The notes beneath the pieces were generated by a model. That model saw nothing but the letters and a program-made list of their open reading frames with translations. It was not told the origin of the DNA and did not search any database. From positions 62,001-126,000 of the forward strand of contig CAVVST010000004.1 of NCBI GenBank assembly GCA_963750995.1: a stretch of DNA of 64,000 nucleotides, in the 5' to 3' direction. Shown here one piece after another: positions 1-11,008 of the stretch (position 1 is its first letter; every line of letters begins with the position of its first letter). The DNA comes from CAVVST01 sp963750995. Lineage in GTDB: Bacteria > Acidobacteriota > Vicinamibacteria > Vicinamibacterales > UBA2999. The position numbers and the translations under genes are program-made.

Positions 1-359
1 TCGCGCAGCACGAACGCGGAAATCTCGGGAGGCGTGAATTCACGCCCCCCGATCCCGATCCGGACGACGCCTCCCTTGTCCCCGCCCACCGTGAACGGCA
101 GCAGGCTGGCGTCTTCGCTCACGTCCTCGATGCCGCGCCCCATGAAGCGTTTCACCGAATAGACCGTGCTTCCGGAAGTGGTCAGCAGACGCCGCTGCGC
201 TTCGCGGCCGACGAAGATCGTGCCGTCCTCGCCGATCGAGACAATCGACGGCAGCAGCGCATCGCCCGAGTCGTCGCGGATGACGACCGGCCTGCCGTCC
301 TTGACGTAGGCCACGAGGCTGTTCGTGGTGCCGAGATCGATGCCGACGACCTTACCCAT
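1..359 (-). CDS. hscA: Hsp70 chaperone HscA/DnaK, N-terminal part (runs off the window)
   Basis: Only the first ~119 residues are present, starting at ATG 359. The reading begins MGKVVGIDLGTTNSLVAY, the phosphate-1 loop of the Hsp70 nucleotide-binding domain, and continues through the conserved VKRFMGR stretch. The rest lies beyond base 1. Directly behind hscB and the isc genes, this is most likely HscA, the ATPase that with HscB helps release [2Fe-2S] clusters from IscU. The N-terminal ATPase domain alone cannot rule out a DnaK paralogue; the neighbourhood decides it. Confidence 0.9.
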   Translation of the reverse strand, partial: MGKVVGIDLGTTNSLVAYVKDGRPVVIRDDSGDALLPSIVSIGEDGTIFVGREAQRRLLTTSGSTVYSVKRFMGRGIEDVSEDASLLPFTVGGDKGGVVRIGIGGREFTPPEISAFVLR

Positions 360-1059
360 TGTTGGATCTGCGATTCCTCGTGCTCGATCGTCCCCAGCAG
401 GTTGGCGATGTATTTCTGCTCTAGCAACTGCTCGCGCAGCGCCTCGAGCGTGGCCTTGCGCTCCGCCGGCGTGTCGGCCTGGCTGTCGTAACGCTCGCTC
501 AGTTCCTGGATGCGCCGGTCGTGTTCATCCCGCTTGCGCGCGATCGGGGCGCGCGCCTTCTCCAGCCGCGATCGCAGCTGTGCCTCGTCTCCGCCTGATT
601 CCCGCAGCTCGCGGATCTCGTCGAGTTCCTCGTTGAGCGCGAAGACCTCCTCCAGGAGAGCCGGCGGTACCTTCACGGTGCCTTCGTCCGACTTCGCCGG
701 GGGCAGGCCCTCAATCGCGAGCAGATGCTCGATCCGGGCGGCCGGGTTCCGCAGCGTCCGGTAGGCGTCGTTGAGGTAGGACGAGCGTTCGAGGCTGGCA
801 AGCCGCTCCGCCGGCGGCGCGTTGTAGAAGTAGTCGGGATGAAACTGCCGGCTGAGATCGCGGAAGCGCCGCTCGAGGTCCTGCGGGTCGAGACCGAGCC
901 TCCGCGGCACACCGAGGAAGCTGAAGAAATCACCGTACCGTCCGAGCGCAAGGATCCGGTTGCACTGGGGACAGAAGTGCTCGTCGACCGGGGCGCCGGC
1001 GCCGCAGTTGCGGCACTCGAGCGCCGACGTGGGACGGAGGGGATCGAATCGGGAGTCAT
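360..1059 (-). CDS. hscB: Co-chaperone HscB with N-terminal tetracysteine domain (frame-disrupted)
   Basis: J-domain co-chaperone that brings IscU to HscA. The J-domain core is clear: RRFRDLSRQFHPDYF carries the HPD motif, followed by YLNDAYRTLRNPAARIEHLL and the C-terminal three-helix IscU-binding region. In front of it, in the same frame, lies a metal-binding module with C-x2-C (CRNC) and C-x2-C (CPQC) pairs, as in human HSC20 and absent from E. coli HscB. The probable ATG at 1059 is one base out of frame with this module, implying an indel around 1025-1055. The 3' end also has no stop before hscA begins, so the last residues are uncertain. Confidence 0.85.
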
Positions 1060-1087
1060 CGGTTCGCGGGGCCTTTCCCGCGGCGCG

Positions 1088-1426
1088 TCATGCGCCGAAG
1101 GAGCTGCCGCAGCCGCAGGTCTGCTTCGCGTTCGGGTTGTGGAAGACGAACCCCTGTGGTGAGCAGCGCGGTGTCGTAGTCGAGCGTGGTTCCCTTCAGG
1201 AACATGTAGCTCTTGCGGTCGACGAACAGCTTCGTGCCGTCGGGGCCGTCGAACACCTCGTCGCCCAGGCGCGGCTCTCGCTCCCATGCGAACGTGTAGC
1301 TGAGCCCGGAGCAGCCGCCGCCTTTCACGCCGACGCGAAGCCCACCCTCGGTCGAGGCCCTGCTTGGCCATCAACGACCTGATCTTCTGCGCGGCGGTCT
1401 CGCTGATCTGAATCAGTCTTCGTCAA
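1088..1426 (-). CDS. iscA: A-type Fe-S carrier IscA (two frameshifts)
   Basis: Fe-S cluster carrier between IscU and apoproteins. Three frames join into one normal protein: ISETAAQKIRSLMAKQGLD, then GGLRVGVKGGGCSGLSYTF (first ligand Cys), then after the KSYMFLKGTTLDY stretch the C-terminal NPNAKQTCGCGSSFGA with the CGCG ligand pair. The breaks fall near 1345 and near 1155 (in a GGGG run). The stop is TGA at 1088-1090. The start is uncertain: TTG 1426 (MTKTDS...) needs another small shift, while CTG 1416 is already in frame. A heptad repeat block reads straight into this start. Confidence 0.88.
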
Positions 1427-1484
1427 CGCCCAATTCCCAACTTCCAACTCCCAATCGTGGGCGTTGGCCGTTGGGAGCTGGAAG
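1427..1484. repeat. Inverted heptanucleotide repeat block between iscU and iscA
   Basis: Four abutting 7-mers, CGCCCAA TTCCCAA CTTCCAA CTCCCAA (1427-1454), are followed by a 9-base spacer and their rough inverse, TTGGCCG TTGGGAG CTGGAAG (1464-1484). Read on the minus strand, the first block is TTGGGAG TTGGAAG TTGGGAA TTGGGCG and runs directly into the iscA start. The arms can pair, so a hairpin in the iscU-iscA message is possible. The same family occurs near 6550 and 17370. Confidence 0.8.
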
Positions 1485-1485
1485 T

Positions 1486-1908
1486 TCAGGCGATTGTCGC
1501 GCCGACCGGCTCGTTGGCCTTCGAGTCTTCCTTCTTCTTCTGGTAATCGGCGATCGCGGCCTTGATCGCGTCCTCGGCCAGCACCGAGCAGTGGATCTTG
1601 ACCGGCGGCAGCGCCAACTCGTTGACGATGTCGGTGTTCTTGATCGCCAGGGCCTGGTCGACCGTCTTGCCCTTGAGCCACTCGGTCGCGAGGCTCGAAC
1701 TGGCAATCGCCGACCCGCACCCGAACGTCTTGAACTTCGCTTCGTCGATCACGCCGGTTTCGGGGTTGACCCTCACCTGGAGCTTCATGACGTCGCCGCA
1801 CTCCGGTGCGCCTACCAGCCCCGTCCCCACGTTCACGTCGTCTTTCGGCAGCGAGCCGACGTTGCGCGGGTTCTCGTAGTGGTCAATTACCTTGTTTGAA
1901 TAAGCCAT
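1486..1908 (-). CDS. iscU: Fe-S scaffold protein IscU
   Basis: Complete 140-residue scaffold on which IscS-derived sulfur and iron form [2Fe-2S] clusters. All three ligand cysteines are present (APECGD, TFGCGSA, KIHCSVLAEDA), together with the Asp after the first Cys and the LPPVK pentapeptide recognised by HscA. The start ATG 1908 gives MAYSNKVIDHYENPRN, the normal family N-terminus. It lies between iscS and iscA, the standard order, and is one of the few genes of this operon with no frame break. The C-terminal tail KANEPVGATIA is slightly longer than in E. coli. Confidence 0.97.
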   Translation of the reverse strand: MAYSNKVIDHYENPRNVGSLPKDDVNVGTGLVGAPECGDVMKLQVRVNPETGVIDEAKFKTFGCGSAIASSSLATEWLKGKTVDQALAIKNTDIVNELALPPVKIHCSVLAEDAIKAAIADYQKKKEDSKANEPVGATIA

Positions 1909-1920
1909 GTCCTCTTCTCC

Positions 1921-1974
1921 GCGGAGGCCTGAAGGCCTCCGCCTACCGGTAGCCGGAAACCTCAGAGTTTCCGG
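1921..1974. repeat. Three adjacent palindromes in the iscS-iscU gap (REP-like)
   Basis: Within 54 bp there are three perfect inverted repeats: GCGGAGGCCT/AGGCCTCCGC with a 2-base loop (1921-1942), CTACCGGTAG (1943-1952), and CCGGAAAC/GTTTCCGG with a 6-base loop (1953-1974). They fill most of the gap between the iscS stop and the iscU start. They could act as an mRNA processing or stability element, or be a copy of a dispersed REP-like repeat. There is no T-run, so an intrinsic terminator is unlikely. Confidence 0.8.
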
Positions 1975-1977
1975 TCG

Positions 1978-3195
1978 TCAATGCGCAACCCACTGCATCT
2001 TCGACAGGTCGACGCCTTCCTTCACCATCTCGTACAAGGGCGACATCTCACGCAGCCGCCGCACGACGCTCGTCAGCTTCTCCACGACGTAATCGACTTC
2101 CTCCTCGGTCGTCCATCGGCCCAGGCCGAACCGAATCGACGAATGGGCGAGATCGTCGCCCGCGCCAAGCGCCTTCAGCACATACGAAGGCTCGAGGCTC
2201 GCCGAGGTGCACGCCGATCCGGACGACACCGCCACATCGTTGATCCCCATCAGCAGCGACTCACCTTCGACATAGGCGAAGCTGATGTTGAGGTTGTGCG
2301 GCAGCCGATGCTCCATCGAGCCGTTGACGTAGATCTCATCGAGGTTCTGATGGAACTTCTCGTTCAGCCGGTCGCGGAGCTTGCGCAGCCGCATCGGTCT
2401 CTGACGCCATCTCCGCCTTGCAGATCGCCGCCGCCTTGCCGAGGCCAACGATGCCGGGCACGTTCAGAGTGCCCGACCGCATGCCGCGCTCGTGGCCGCC
2501 GCCGCTGATCTGCTCTGCCAGCAGCACCCGCGGGTTGCGCCGCCGCACGAACAGCGCGCCGACGCCCTTCGGCCCGTACATTTTGTGCGCGCTGATCGAC
2601 ACCAGGTCGGCCTTGATCTGGTTGACGTCGAACGGGACCTTGCCGGCCGCCTGCACCGCGTCGGTGTGGAACAGGATCCCCTTCTCCTTGGCGATGGCGC
2701 CGATCTCGGCCACCGGCTGCAGCACGCCAATCTCGTTGTTGGCGGTCATGATCGTGATCAGGATCGTCTTGTCGGTAATCGCCGCGCGCAGCTCGTCGAG
2801 GCTGATGCGCCCGTCCTTCTGCACCGGCAGGTAGGTGACGCGCGCGCCCAGCTTCTCGAGCTTCTTGCACGTGTCGATCACCGCCTTGTGCTCGATCACG
2901 CAGGTGATGATGTGGTTGCCCTTCTCGCGGTACATCTCCGCGACGCCCTTGATCGCCAGGTTGTTCGACTCGGTCGCACCGCTCGTGAAGATGATCTCCT
3001 TCGGGTTGGCGCCGATGCAGATCCGCCACCTGCTTGCGCGCTGCCTCGACGGCTTCTTCCGCCGCCCAGCCAAACGCGTGGTTGCGGCTCGCGGCGTTGC
3101 CGAAGTGCTGCGGTGAAGTACGGCAGCATCGCGTCGAGCACCCGCGGGTCCACGGGCGTCGTCGCGTGATAGTCCATGTAGATGGGAAGCTTCAT
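1978..3195 (-). CDS. iscS: Cysteine desulfurase IscS (at least three frameshifts)
   Basis: PLP enzyme that removes sulfur from cysteine and passes it to IscU and sulfur carriers. The reading starts MKLPIYMDYHATTPVDPRVL, and after breaks near 3105 and 3025 continues GANPKEIIFTSGATESNN, VIEHKAV and SAHKMYGPKGVGALF (PLP Lys). After a break near 2400 comes SSGSACTSASLEPSYVLKAL, the mobile loop with the catalytic Cys. The C-terminus SPLYEMVKEGVDLSKMQW is typical of group I IscS. Its ATG overlaps the iscR stop (ATGA at 3192-3195). The breaks look like sequencing indels, because every conserved block is intact. Confidence 0.93.
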
Positions 3196-3646
3196 CGTCT
3201 TATCACCGCGGCGTGCGCCACCGGCGCCTGCGCCGCATCATTTCTGCCGCCATTTCGGCGATCGATCACCGTGCCAAGGGTCTCTGCGATGCGTTCCCGA
3301 ATCTGCCAGAGCGGGTCGCGGATGCTGCACTTGCTGTACTGCTCGCAGTCGTTGCTTTTCGGTCGAGCAGGCGGTGACGGTGAACGGGCCATCAATGGCC
3401 TGAATGACGTCGGCGACGCTGATCGACGACGACGGCCGGCTCAGCGTGTAACCCCCGCGCGTCCCCTGCGTGGAGATCAGCAGGCCCGCGCGGACCAGCC
3501 GCTGGAGCACCTTGGCCATCAGTTCGATCGGAATGTCGTACTGCTCGGCGATTTCGCGCGCGCTTGTAGACGAGGGCCCGGTCCTGCAGGGCCAGGTGCC
3601 GCACCGCCATCAACGCGTAATCCGCCTTTTTTGAAAGCCTCAGCAA
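3192..3646 (-). CDS. iscR: Rrf2-family Fe-S regulator IscR (two frameshifts)
   Basis: Winged-helix transcription factor of the Rrf2 family that senses Fe-S status and normally represses isc operons. The start is TTG 3646 (LRLSKKADYALMAVRHLAL, the family N-terminus). After a break near 3560 the recognition helix region reads ELMAKVLQRLVRAGLL and TQGTRGGYTLSR. A break near 3360 separates TACSTEK from NDCEQYSKCSIRDPLWQIRE, so the three Cys of the [2Fe-2S] site are all present. It is the first isc gene after the cys block and overlaps iscS by four bases. Being Cys-complete, it should be the cluster-binding IscR type rather than CymR. Confidence 0.9.
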
Positions 3647-3666
3647 AATCCGACTCCAATTGTCGT

Positions 3667-3696
3667 AGTTTATGGCTTCCGGGCGAACCCCGTCAA
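3667..3696 (-). promoter_or_regulatory. Putative iscR promoter with flanking inverted ATCCGAC motifs
   Basis: On the minus strand, TTGACG (3691-3696) and TAAACT (3667-3672) are separated by 18 bases, a reasonable -35/-10 pair about 20 bases before the iscR start. The promoter is flanked by an inverted motif, AAATCCGACC (3701-3710, read on minus) and AGTCGGATTTT (3645-3655, read on minus), which could be the autoregulatory operator. No match to a specific IscR consensus is claimed. Confidence 0.4.
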
Positions 3697-3709
3697 GATT
3701 GGTCGGATT

Positions 3710-5164
<1,455 letters not shown>

Positions 5165-5499
5165 ATGTCAGTTCTTCCTGATCGAAAGCCGAACGATCGT
5201 CCTTGAGCCGCCACGACGTCATGTCTTCCGGCACGCCGCCGCGGACTGCCACGATGATGTACGAGAAAAACGGCCACGCGTGATCGAGGTCGTACTGCGA
5301 CGGCCGCGCCGGATGGTCGGGATGCGAATGATAGAAGCCGAGGAGTTCGGCGCCGCCTTCGGCAGCGCGTCGCTCCGCCGCGCGATAGTCGTCTGGGCCG
5401 ACCCTGAACCGGCGGCGCGGCCCCTCGTCAGTCACGTTCGGCAGGGCAAACGTGTTCTGGACGACGCCGTCGCGGCCGATGAGCGCGCCGCAGCATTCC

Positions 5500-6520
5500 T
5501 CAGGATACGTTTCGCTGCCGTGGCGCCTGATCGCCGCAGCGACGCCCGGTTCGAGATGCAGACGTCACCGCCGTCGATCGACTCTGGCCGCCCGACTCAT
5601 CCCAGAAGCGTTCGGACAGGTACTTTTCGCCGCCGTCGCAGAAAACGACGACCATGACCGCGTGAGACGTCCCGCGGGCGACGCGAAGCGCGCCCGCGAG
5701 GTTCGCGCCGCTCGAAATCCCGACGAACAGCCCGCGTCGCGCCAGCTGTCGGGTCAATTCGAAGGCCTCTTCGGTGCCGACCCCGATGTCGTCGTCCGCC
5801 AGCGAGGGGTCGTAAATGCCAGGGACGATCGCCGTCGCCATGTGCTTCAAGCCCTCGAGCCCGTGCAGCGGCGAGTCGGGCTGAACCGAGATCAGCTTGA
5901 TGGCCGGGTTGAATTCGCGCAGCCGCCGTCCGGCACCGATGAAAGTGCCGCTGGTGCCGAGGCCGGCGACGAAATGGGTTAGACGGCCATCCGTCTGCTC
6001 GATGATTTCGGGCGCCGTCGTGTCGTGATGCGACAGCCAGTTCGCCGGGTTGTTGTATTGATCGGGATAGAAGTAGATGTCCGGCTCGGCAGCGTACATT
6101 GCCTTGGCGCGGATGATGGCGCCGTCGGAACCTTCCATCGGATCGGTGAATACGATCTCCGCCCCGAACGCCTTCAGGATCCGCTTGCGTTCAGGTGTGA
6201 CGTTCTCGGGAACGCACAGCCGGACGCGGTAACCGCTTCGCGGCGCCGATCATCGCGTAAGCAATCCCGGTGTTGCCCGAGGTGGCGTCCAGCAGGATCT
6301 TGTCGCGGGTCAGGGCCCCCGAACGCTCGCCCTCCAGGATCATCCGGGCTGCGGGTCTGTCTTTCACGGATCCGCCCGGATTTCGCCACTCGGCCTTCGC
6401 CCATAACTCGACGTCGCGCAGTCCTGTTTCGAAGCTCGACAGCCTGATGAGGGGCGTGTTGCCGATCAGGTCGACAACGGAGCCGGTGGTGCGGGAAGGG
6501 CCGGGGGTGACTGCAGGCAT
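5500..6520 (-). CDS. cysM: Cysteine synthase CysM (CysO-thiocarboxylate-dependent type; one frameshift)
   Basis: PLP beta-replacement enzyme that makes cysteine from an activated serine and a sulfur donor. The Schiff-base Lys is in NPGGSVKDRPAARM, the substrate loop is TSGNTGIAYAM, and GLGTSGTFIGAGRRLRE is the phosphate-binding loop. A single break near 6235 separates the N-terminal third from GYRVRLCVPENVTPERKRI. The partners mec and cysO follow directly, so the donor is more likely CysO thiocarboxylate than free sulfide. The expected end is near FWDES (about 5590); the frame stays open to 5500 and overlaps mec, so the last ~30 residues may be spurious. Confidence 0.88.
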
Positions 6521-6539
6521 ATCCGACTGTTAGAGTCCG

Positions 6540-6600
6540 AGTTTATCAAATCCCAACTCCCAAACCGAACTCGCAAGCTCCCAAGACCCAACTCGCCCCA
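6540..6600. repeat. Degenerate heptanucleotide repeats upstream of cysM
   Basis: Read on the minus strand towards the cysM start, units TTGGGTC, TTGGGAG(C), TTGCGAG, TTCGGT, TTGGGAG and TTGGGAT follow one another with one 8-base and one 6-base slip, ending about 25 bases before ATG 6520. This is the same family as at 1427-1484 and 17353-17429, and again it precedes a start codon. Confidence 0.65.
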
Positions 6601-6736
6601 GGCGTCGGAGCCCGAGGCTTCATCCATCATGCGAAGGACGAGGTCGCGGACGTGCTCGTAGTGACGAAAGGCGGGGCTCCTCCTGGCCCTCTCGATCGAG
6701 TCGCGAGGATGTTCGCTGCGGTCGGCGCCAACGCGA
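6601..6736 (-). other. Short open stretch between the M16 gene and cysM, unassigned
   Basis: One minus-strand frame stays open and reads ERARRSPAFRHYEHVRDLV followed by LRMMDEASGSDAWGEL, with a helical, protein-like composition. It has no credible start codon and runs on into the heptad repeats and cysM. It may be a remnant or a small indel-damaged gene. I cannot assign a function. Confidence 0.25.
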
Positions 6737-9559
6737 CTAGCTGACCGGACGGCCCTCGGTGTCCCGGACTTCCATGGGTCCGAGGTTGAGTTTGCGCAGG
6801 TCAGCTTCGATCGCCGCCCGATCGCCCACGGCGATGACGACGAGCCGCCCCGGCAGGACGTACTTCTTCGCCACGTCAAGCGCCTGTGCCGCGGTAACCG
6901 CGTTCACCCGCTGCGCATACCGCGTGTAGTAATCGAGCCCCAGGTCGTAAACGAAGATATTCGAGAAGCTGTTCACCGAGTTCTGACTCGTCTCGAACGC
7001 GGCGGGAATGGAATTGGCTAGCGCATCCTTCGCCTTGCGCAGCTGCTCTGCAGTGACCGGCATCGCGATGATGCCCTCGACCTCCTTGAAGATCTCGCTG
7101 ACGGCGGGGGCGGTGGCGTCGGTGCGGACACCGGCGCCGATGGTGAACGGCCCGCCGTTGCGGCGGAACGCGAACCCGGACCTGGCGCCGTAGCTATAGC
7201 CATGCTGCTCGCGCAGGTTCATGTTGATGCGGCTCGAGAACAGGCCGCCGAGCTCGTTGTTCATCACCTGCAGCGGCAGGAAGTCGGGAGTCGACCTCGC
7301 CGGCCCGATCCAGGCGACGCGCAGCTCGGTCTGCGGCGAGCCCGGCTTGTCGACAATCACGATCCGCGCGTTGGTCGTCTCGGGCTCGCGCAGCGCCGGA
7401 CGTACCGGCGCGCCACGCTGCCACGAGGCGAACGCCTTTTCCGCGAGCGCCCGCAACTCCGTCATCGAGATGTCGCCGGCGACGACCAGCGCGGCGTTGT
7501 TGGGCACGAAGTTGCGCGCCCAGAAATCCGCCATGTCCTGGCGGCTCATCCCCTTGACCGACGCCTCGGTGCCGAACTCCGTGTAGCCGTACGGATGACG
7601 CGGCCCGTACAACGCGAGGCGAGGCCACCTGCGTCGCCACCTGGCCGGGGTTGTCGCGCTGCTGCACCAGCTGCGCGAGCCGGCTCGCCCGTTGCCGTTC
7701 AATCTCGTCAGCCGGGAAAGCTGGACGCAGGGCGACGTCGGCCACCAGATCAAGTGTCGGCGCGAAGTTCTTCGACAACGATCTCGCGGTGATCGACGTC
7801 GCATCCATGGAACTTCCGGTCGTCAGCGTTGCGCCGAGCCGCGCGGTCTCGTCGGCCAGCTGCAGGGCATTGCGCGTGGATGTGCCCTCGTCGAGCATCG
7901 CGGCGACGAAATTGGCCAGCCCCGACTTGTCGGTGGGGTTGGCGTCGCTGCCGGTCCTGATCACGAGGCTCGCCGAAACAATCGGCAGCCCTCGGCGCTC
8001 GTTGAGAATCAGCGTCAGCCCGTTCGACAGCGTGGCGGACGCGGGAGTGGAGAGCTGAAGCGGCCGAGCCGGACCTGCCCTGGGCGTTTCATTGCGCCAG
8101 GGCTCGTCGGCATTGATCGACTCGCCCTCTCCCTCAGGCGCTGCCGCCGACGGACTTGGCGGCGGTCCCTGCGCCGGTGCCGCGGGCTGCCCGGGTACCG
8201 CATGCACGACGACGCGAGCATTCGGAGAGAGGTATTGCTTCGCAAACGCGAGGGCGGTTGCAGGCGTCACGGCACGGTAGCGGAGGATGTCCTTCTCGAG
8301 ATAGTCAGGCGTCCCGAGATAGTGGTTGTACATGTTCAGCCGGTCGGCGACGCCGCCAAACCCGCCCAGCCGCTCGAGGCCGCCGATGATGCCGGTCTCG
8401 ATCGTGTTGCGCGCCTGCTCGAGCTCGGCGGCCGAGGGCGGCTGCGTCCGGAGCAAGGCGAGCTCCTGATCAATGGCCTTCTCGAGCTCCTCGGCGGTGT
8501 GACCAGGGCGCGCGGTGGCGTCGATCTGAAACATGGAGCCGAGGATCAGCGAGTACTGACTGGCCGACACGTTCTGGGCGATTTGCTGTTCGTAGACCAG
8601 TTTCTTGAACAAGCGGCTCGATCGACCGCCGCCAAGAATGGTGGCCACCATCTCGGCGTCGGCGTCGCCCGGCTTGAAAATCGCCGGGGTCAGCCATGCC
8701 ACGGAGACTCGCGGCAGCTGGACGCGCCCGGGAACCACCTGCCGGCGTTCCGCGGTGATCGGCGGCGTCTCAGCCTTGATCGGCGGCACCGCGGGACCGC
8801 GCTTCAGCGTGCCGAAGTACTTTTCGACCAACTGCTTCGTCGCCGCGACATCGATATCGCCGACGATCGCCACGCTTGCGTTGTTCGGGGCGTAGAACTG
8901 CCGGAAAAACCGGTTCACATCGACCAGCTTCACCGCCTGGATATCTTCGTGCGATCCGATCACGCTGCCGTAGTACGGGTGCCCCTTCGGGAACAGCGAC
9001 TGCACCATGCGCTTCTTCGGCCAGGCCGTACAGGCCGGTTCTCGACGTTCTGCCGGCGTTCGTTGCGCACGACATCCTGCTGATTCGACAGCGCCGCCTG
9101 GTTGACCTTCTCCAGCAGATAGCCCATGCGATCGGATTCGAGCCACAGCGCCAGTTCCAGTTGATTCGACGGCACCGTCTCGAAGTAGTTGGTGCGATCG
9201 AAGTCGGTGGTGCCGTTCACGCCGGTCGCGCCGGCCGCTTCGAGCAGCGGAAAGTGCGAGTCGGGCGGCACGTGCTTCGAGCTCTGGAACATCATGTGTT
9301 CGAACAGGTGCGCGAAGCCGGTGCGCCCGGGCTCCTCGTTGGCCGGGCCGACGTGATACCAGAGGTTCACGGCCACCATCGGCAGCCGTCGATCCTGGCT
9401 GAGGATCACCTCCAGCCCGTTCGGCAGCGCGTATTTCTCAAAGGCCAGCCGCGGGATGTCAGCGGCGCTCGTCGCCTGATTCTGCGCGAGCGGGGTGGTC
9501 AGGCACGCAACCGCCAGAGCGGCGGCCGCGAAGAGGCGGAGAGACAGGCGTGTATGCAT
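6737..9559 (-). CDS. Exported M16-family zinc peptidase, tandem double domain (two frameshifts)
   Basis: About 940 residues when frames are joined near 9030 and 7625. It opens with a signal peptide (SLRLFAAAALAVACLTTPLAQ) after ATG 9559. The first M16 unit has the inverted zinc motif H-x2-E-H in FAHLFEHMMF, with the downstream Glu in NERRQ. A Pro/Ala/Gly linker (around PAAPAQGPPPSPSAAAPEG) leads to a second M16 pair that begins TLSNGLTLILNERRGLPIVS and lacks HxxEH, so it is a non-catalytic half, as in many periplasmic pitrilysin relatives. The normal stop follows EVRDTEGRPVS. The substrate is not indicated; breakdown of peptides in the periplasm is the usual inference. Confidence 0.9.
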
Positions 9560-9564
9560 GGCGA

Positions 9565-10194
9565 TCACTCTTGAAGCGGAACGTTATCCAGACTCGCCCA
9601 CAGATACCAGCAGGCCACCGACCGATACGGGCGCCACGATTCGCCGAGCCGTAGCAGCCGCGCCGGCGACGGGACCTTGCGCAGCCGATACACGCGCTGC
9701 ACCGCCTTGACGATCCCGAGATCGCCCACCGGCAGCACGTCGGGCCGATGGAGACGGAACATGAGGAACATCTCCGCCGTCCAGCGGCCGATGCCCTTGA
9801 CCTGCGTCAGCGCCTCGATCACCTCATCGTCGGTCAGGTGATCGAGCGCGTCCAGCGGCAACGTACCGGCGTCGATTCGCGCACACAGATCGCGCAGGTA
9901 GCGCACTTTCTGGCCACTTAGACCGGCGCTTCTCAGCTGCTGGTCGGTGACGGCAGCGGCGCGTGCCGGCGTCGGCGTGCCGTCCATCAGCGCCTCGACG
10001 CGCCCGGCGATGGTCGCGGCCGCCTTCGTCGACAGCTGCTGCGAGATGATCGCGTGGAGAAGCGCCACGAACGGGTCGGTGTGCTGCGACTCGGCGAGCC
10101 CGCACGGGCCATGGCGCCGCATGAGGTCGCGCAGAATCGGATCCCGCCGGGCCAGCACTCTCCGCGCCCGGGAGTAGTCGATGGCCAAGGCCAC
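9565..10194 (-). CDS. DNA-3-methyladenine glycosylase II (AlkA-like HhH-GPD)
   Basis: Base-excision glycosylase of 209 residues, complete. The helix-hairpin-helix is LTQVKGIGRWTAEMFLMF and the catalytic Asp follows in VLPVGDLGIVKAV. IISQQLSTKAAATIAGR is the usual N-terminal core helix. It lacks the extra N-terminal domain of E. coli AlkA, so it is the short type common in bacteria. The start is GTG 10194. It lies five bases before the M16 gene on the same strand. Confidence 0.93.
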   Translation of the reverse strand: MALAIDYSRARRVLARRDPILRDLMRRHGPCGLAESQHTDPFVALLHAIISQQLSTKAAATIAGRVEALMDGTPTPARAAAVTDQQLRSAGLSGQKVRYLRDLCARIDAGTLPLDALDHLTDDEVIEALTQVKGIGRWTAEMFLMFRLHRPDVLPVGDLGIVKAVQRVYRLRKVPSPARLLRLGESWRPYRSVACWYLWASLDNVPLQE

Positions 10195-10227
10195 TAGTGG
10201 TCTGTCCTTTCCGAACGGTCCACTAGA

Positions 10228-10929
10228 CTACTTGAGTTCAGCTGTCAGCGTCACCTGGGCGCGCAGCTCCATTTGTCCCGCGGAAATCGGCGGCGCCGCG
10301 GCCGCATCGGACTGCAGCGTCGCGACTTCGCGGAGGTAGGGCACGGGCGGACGAGAGATGGTCCCTTGCTCTTCAATCCGCATCACCCGCGCGATCGACT
10401 GGCCCGACCCGGCCGCTGCGGCCTCCGCCTTGGCCCGCGCATCCGCCACCGCCAGACGCAGCGCTTCGCGCTCGAGCTTGGCGCGGTCCTTCAAATCGAA
10501 GCGAATGCCGCCGACCGACGTCGCGCCCGTCCCGACGGCGATTTCGAGCACTTCGCCAACCCGGTCGATCGCATCCACCCGCACCTCGATGGTGTTGCGC
10601 GCAACGTAGCCGCGCGACACGCGGCGGTTGTTGACGAAGTCCCATTCCTGCTGCAGGTCATAGGCAATCGTCTTGATCGCGTCGGCGGGAATTCCGGCGG
10701 AGCGCAGTTTCGCCTGTACCGGCGCCATCGCGTCGGTGTTTCGCTTCTGCGCCTCGCGTGGGTTCGGCGCGCGCGATTCGGCGGTGATGTTCACCCAGGC
10801 CCGATCGGGCACCGCCTGGATCAGCCCCTCCCCCGTCGTCACGACGACCGGTTCCTGGCGCGGCTGCTGGGCCGCGGCGAGCGCCGGCGCGAGCAACAGA
10901 AGAATGAGGGCGATGAATGGTTGAGTCAC
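10228..10929 (-). CDS. Exported SIMPL-domain (DUF541) protein
   Basis: 233 residues with a signal peptide (FIALILLLLAPALAAAQQ) and a SIMPL/DUF541 fold: VVVTTGEGLIQAVPDRAWVN at the start, YVARNTIEVRVDAIDRVGEV in the middle and GGIRFDLKDRAKLEREAL before the last helix. Relatives (E. coli YggE, BP26) are periplasmic and form ring oligomers; the biochemical role is not settled. No frame break. It is followed on the same strand by alkA after a short gap, with no evident functional link. Confidence 0.88.
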   Translation of the reverse strand: MTQPFIALILLLLAPALAAAQQPRQEPVVVTTGEGLIQAVPDRAWVNITAESRAPNPREAQKRNTDAMAPVQAKLRSAGIPADAIKTIAYDLQQEWDFVNNRRVSRGYVARNTIEVRVDAIDRVGEVLEIAVGTGATSVGGIRFDLKDRAKLEREALRLAVADARAKAEAAAAGSGQSIARVMRIEEQGTISRPPVPYLREVATLQSDAAAAPPISAGQMELRAQVTLTAELK

Positions 10930-11008
10930 GTGCGGCTCCTCTCGACAGGCGGCTTATACATTGTGAGGCCAGACCGGCTGCCCAGGTTGAGCGTGCCACA
11001 ATGAGCCG

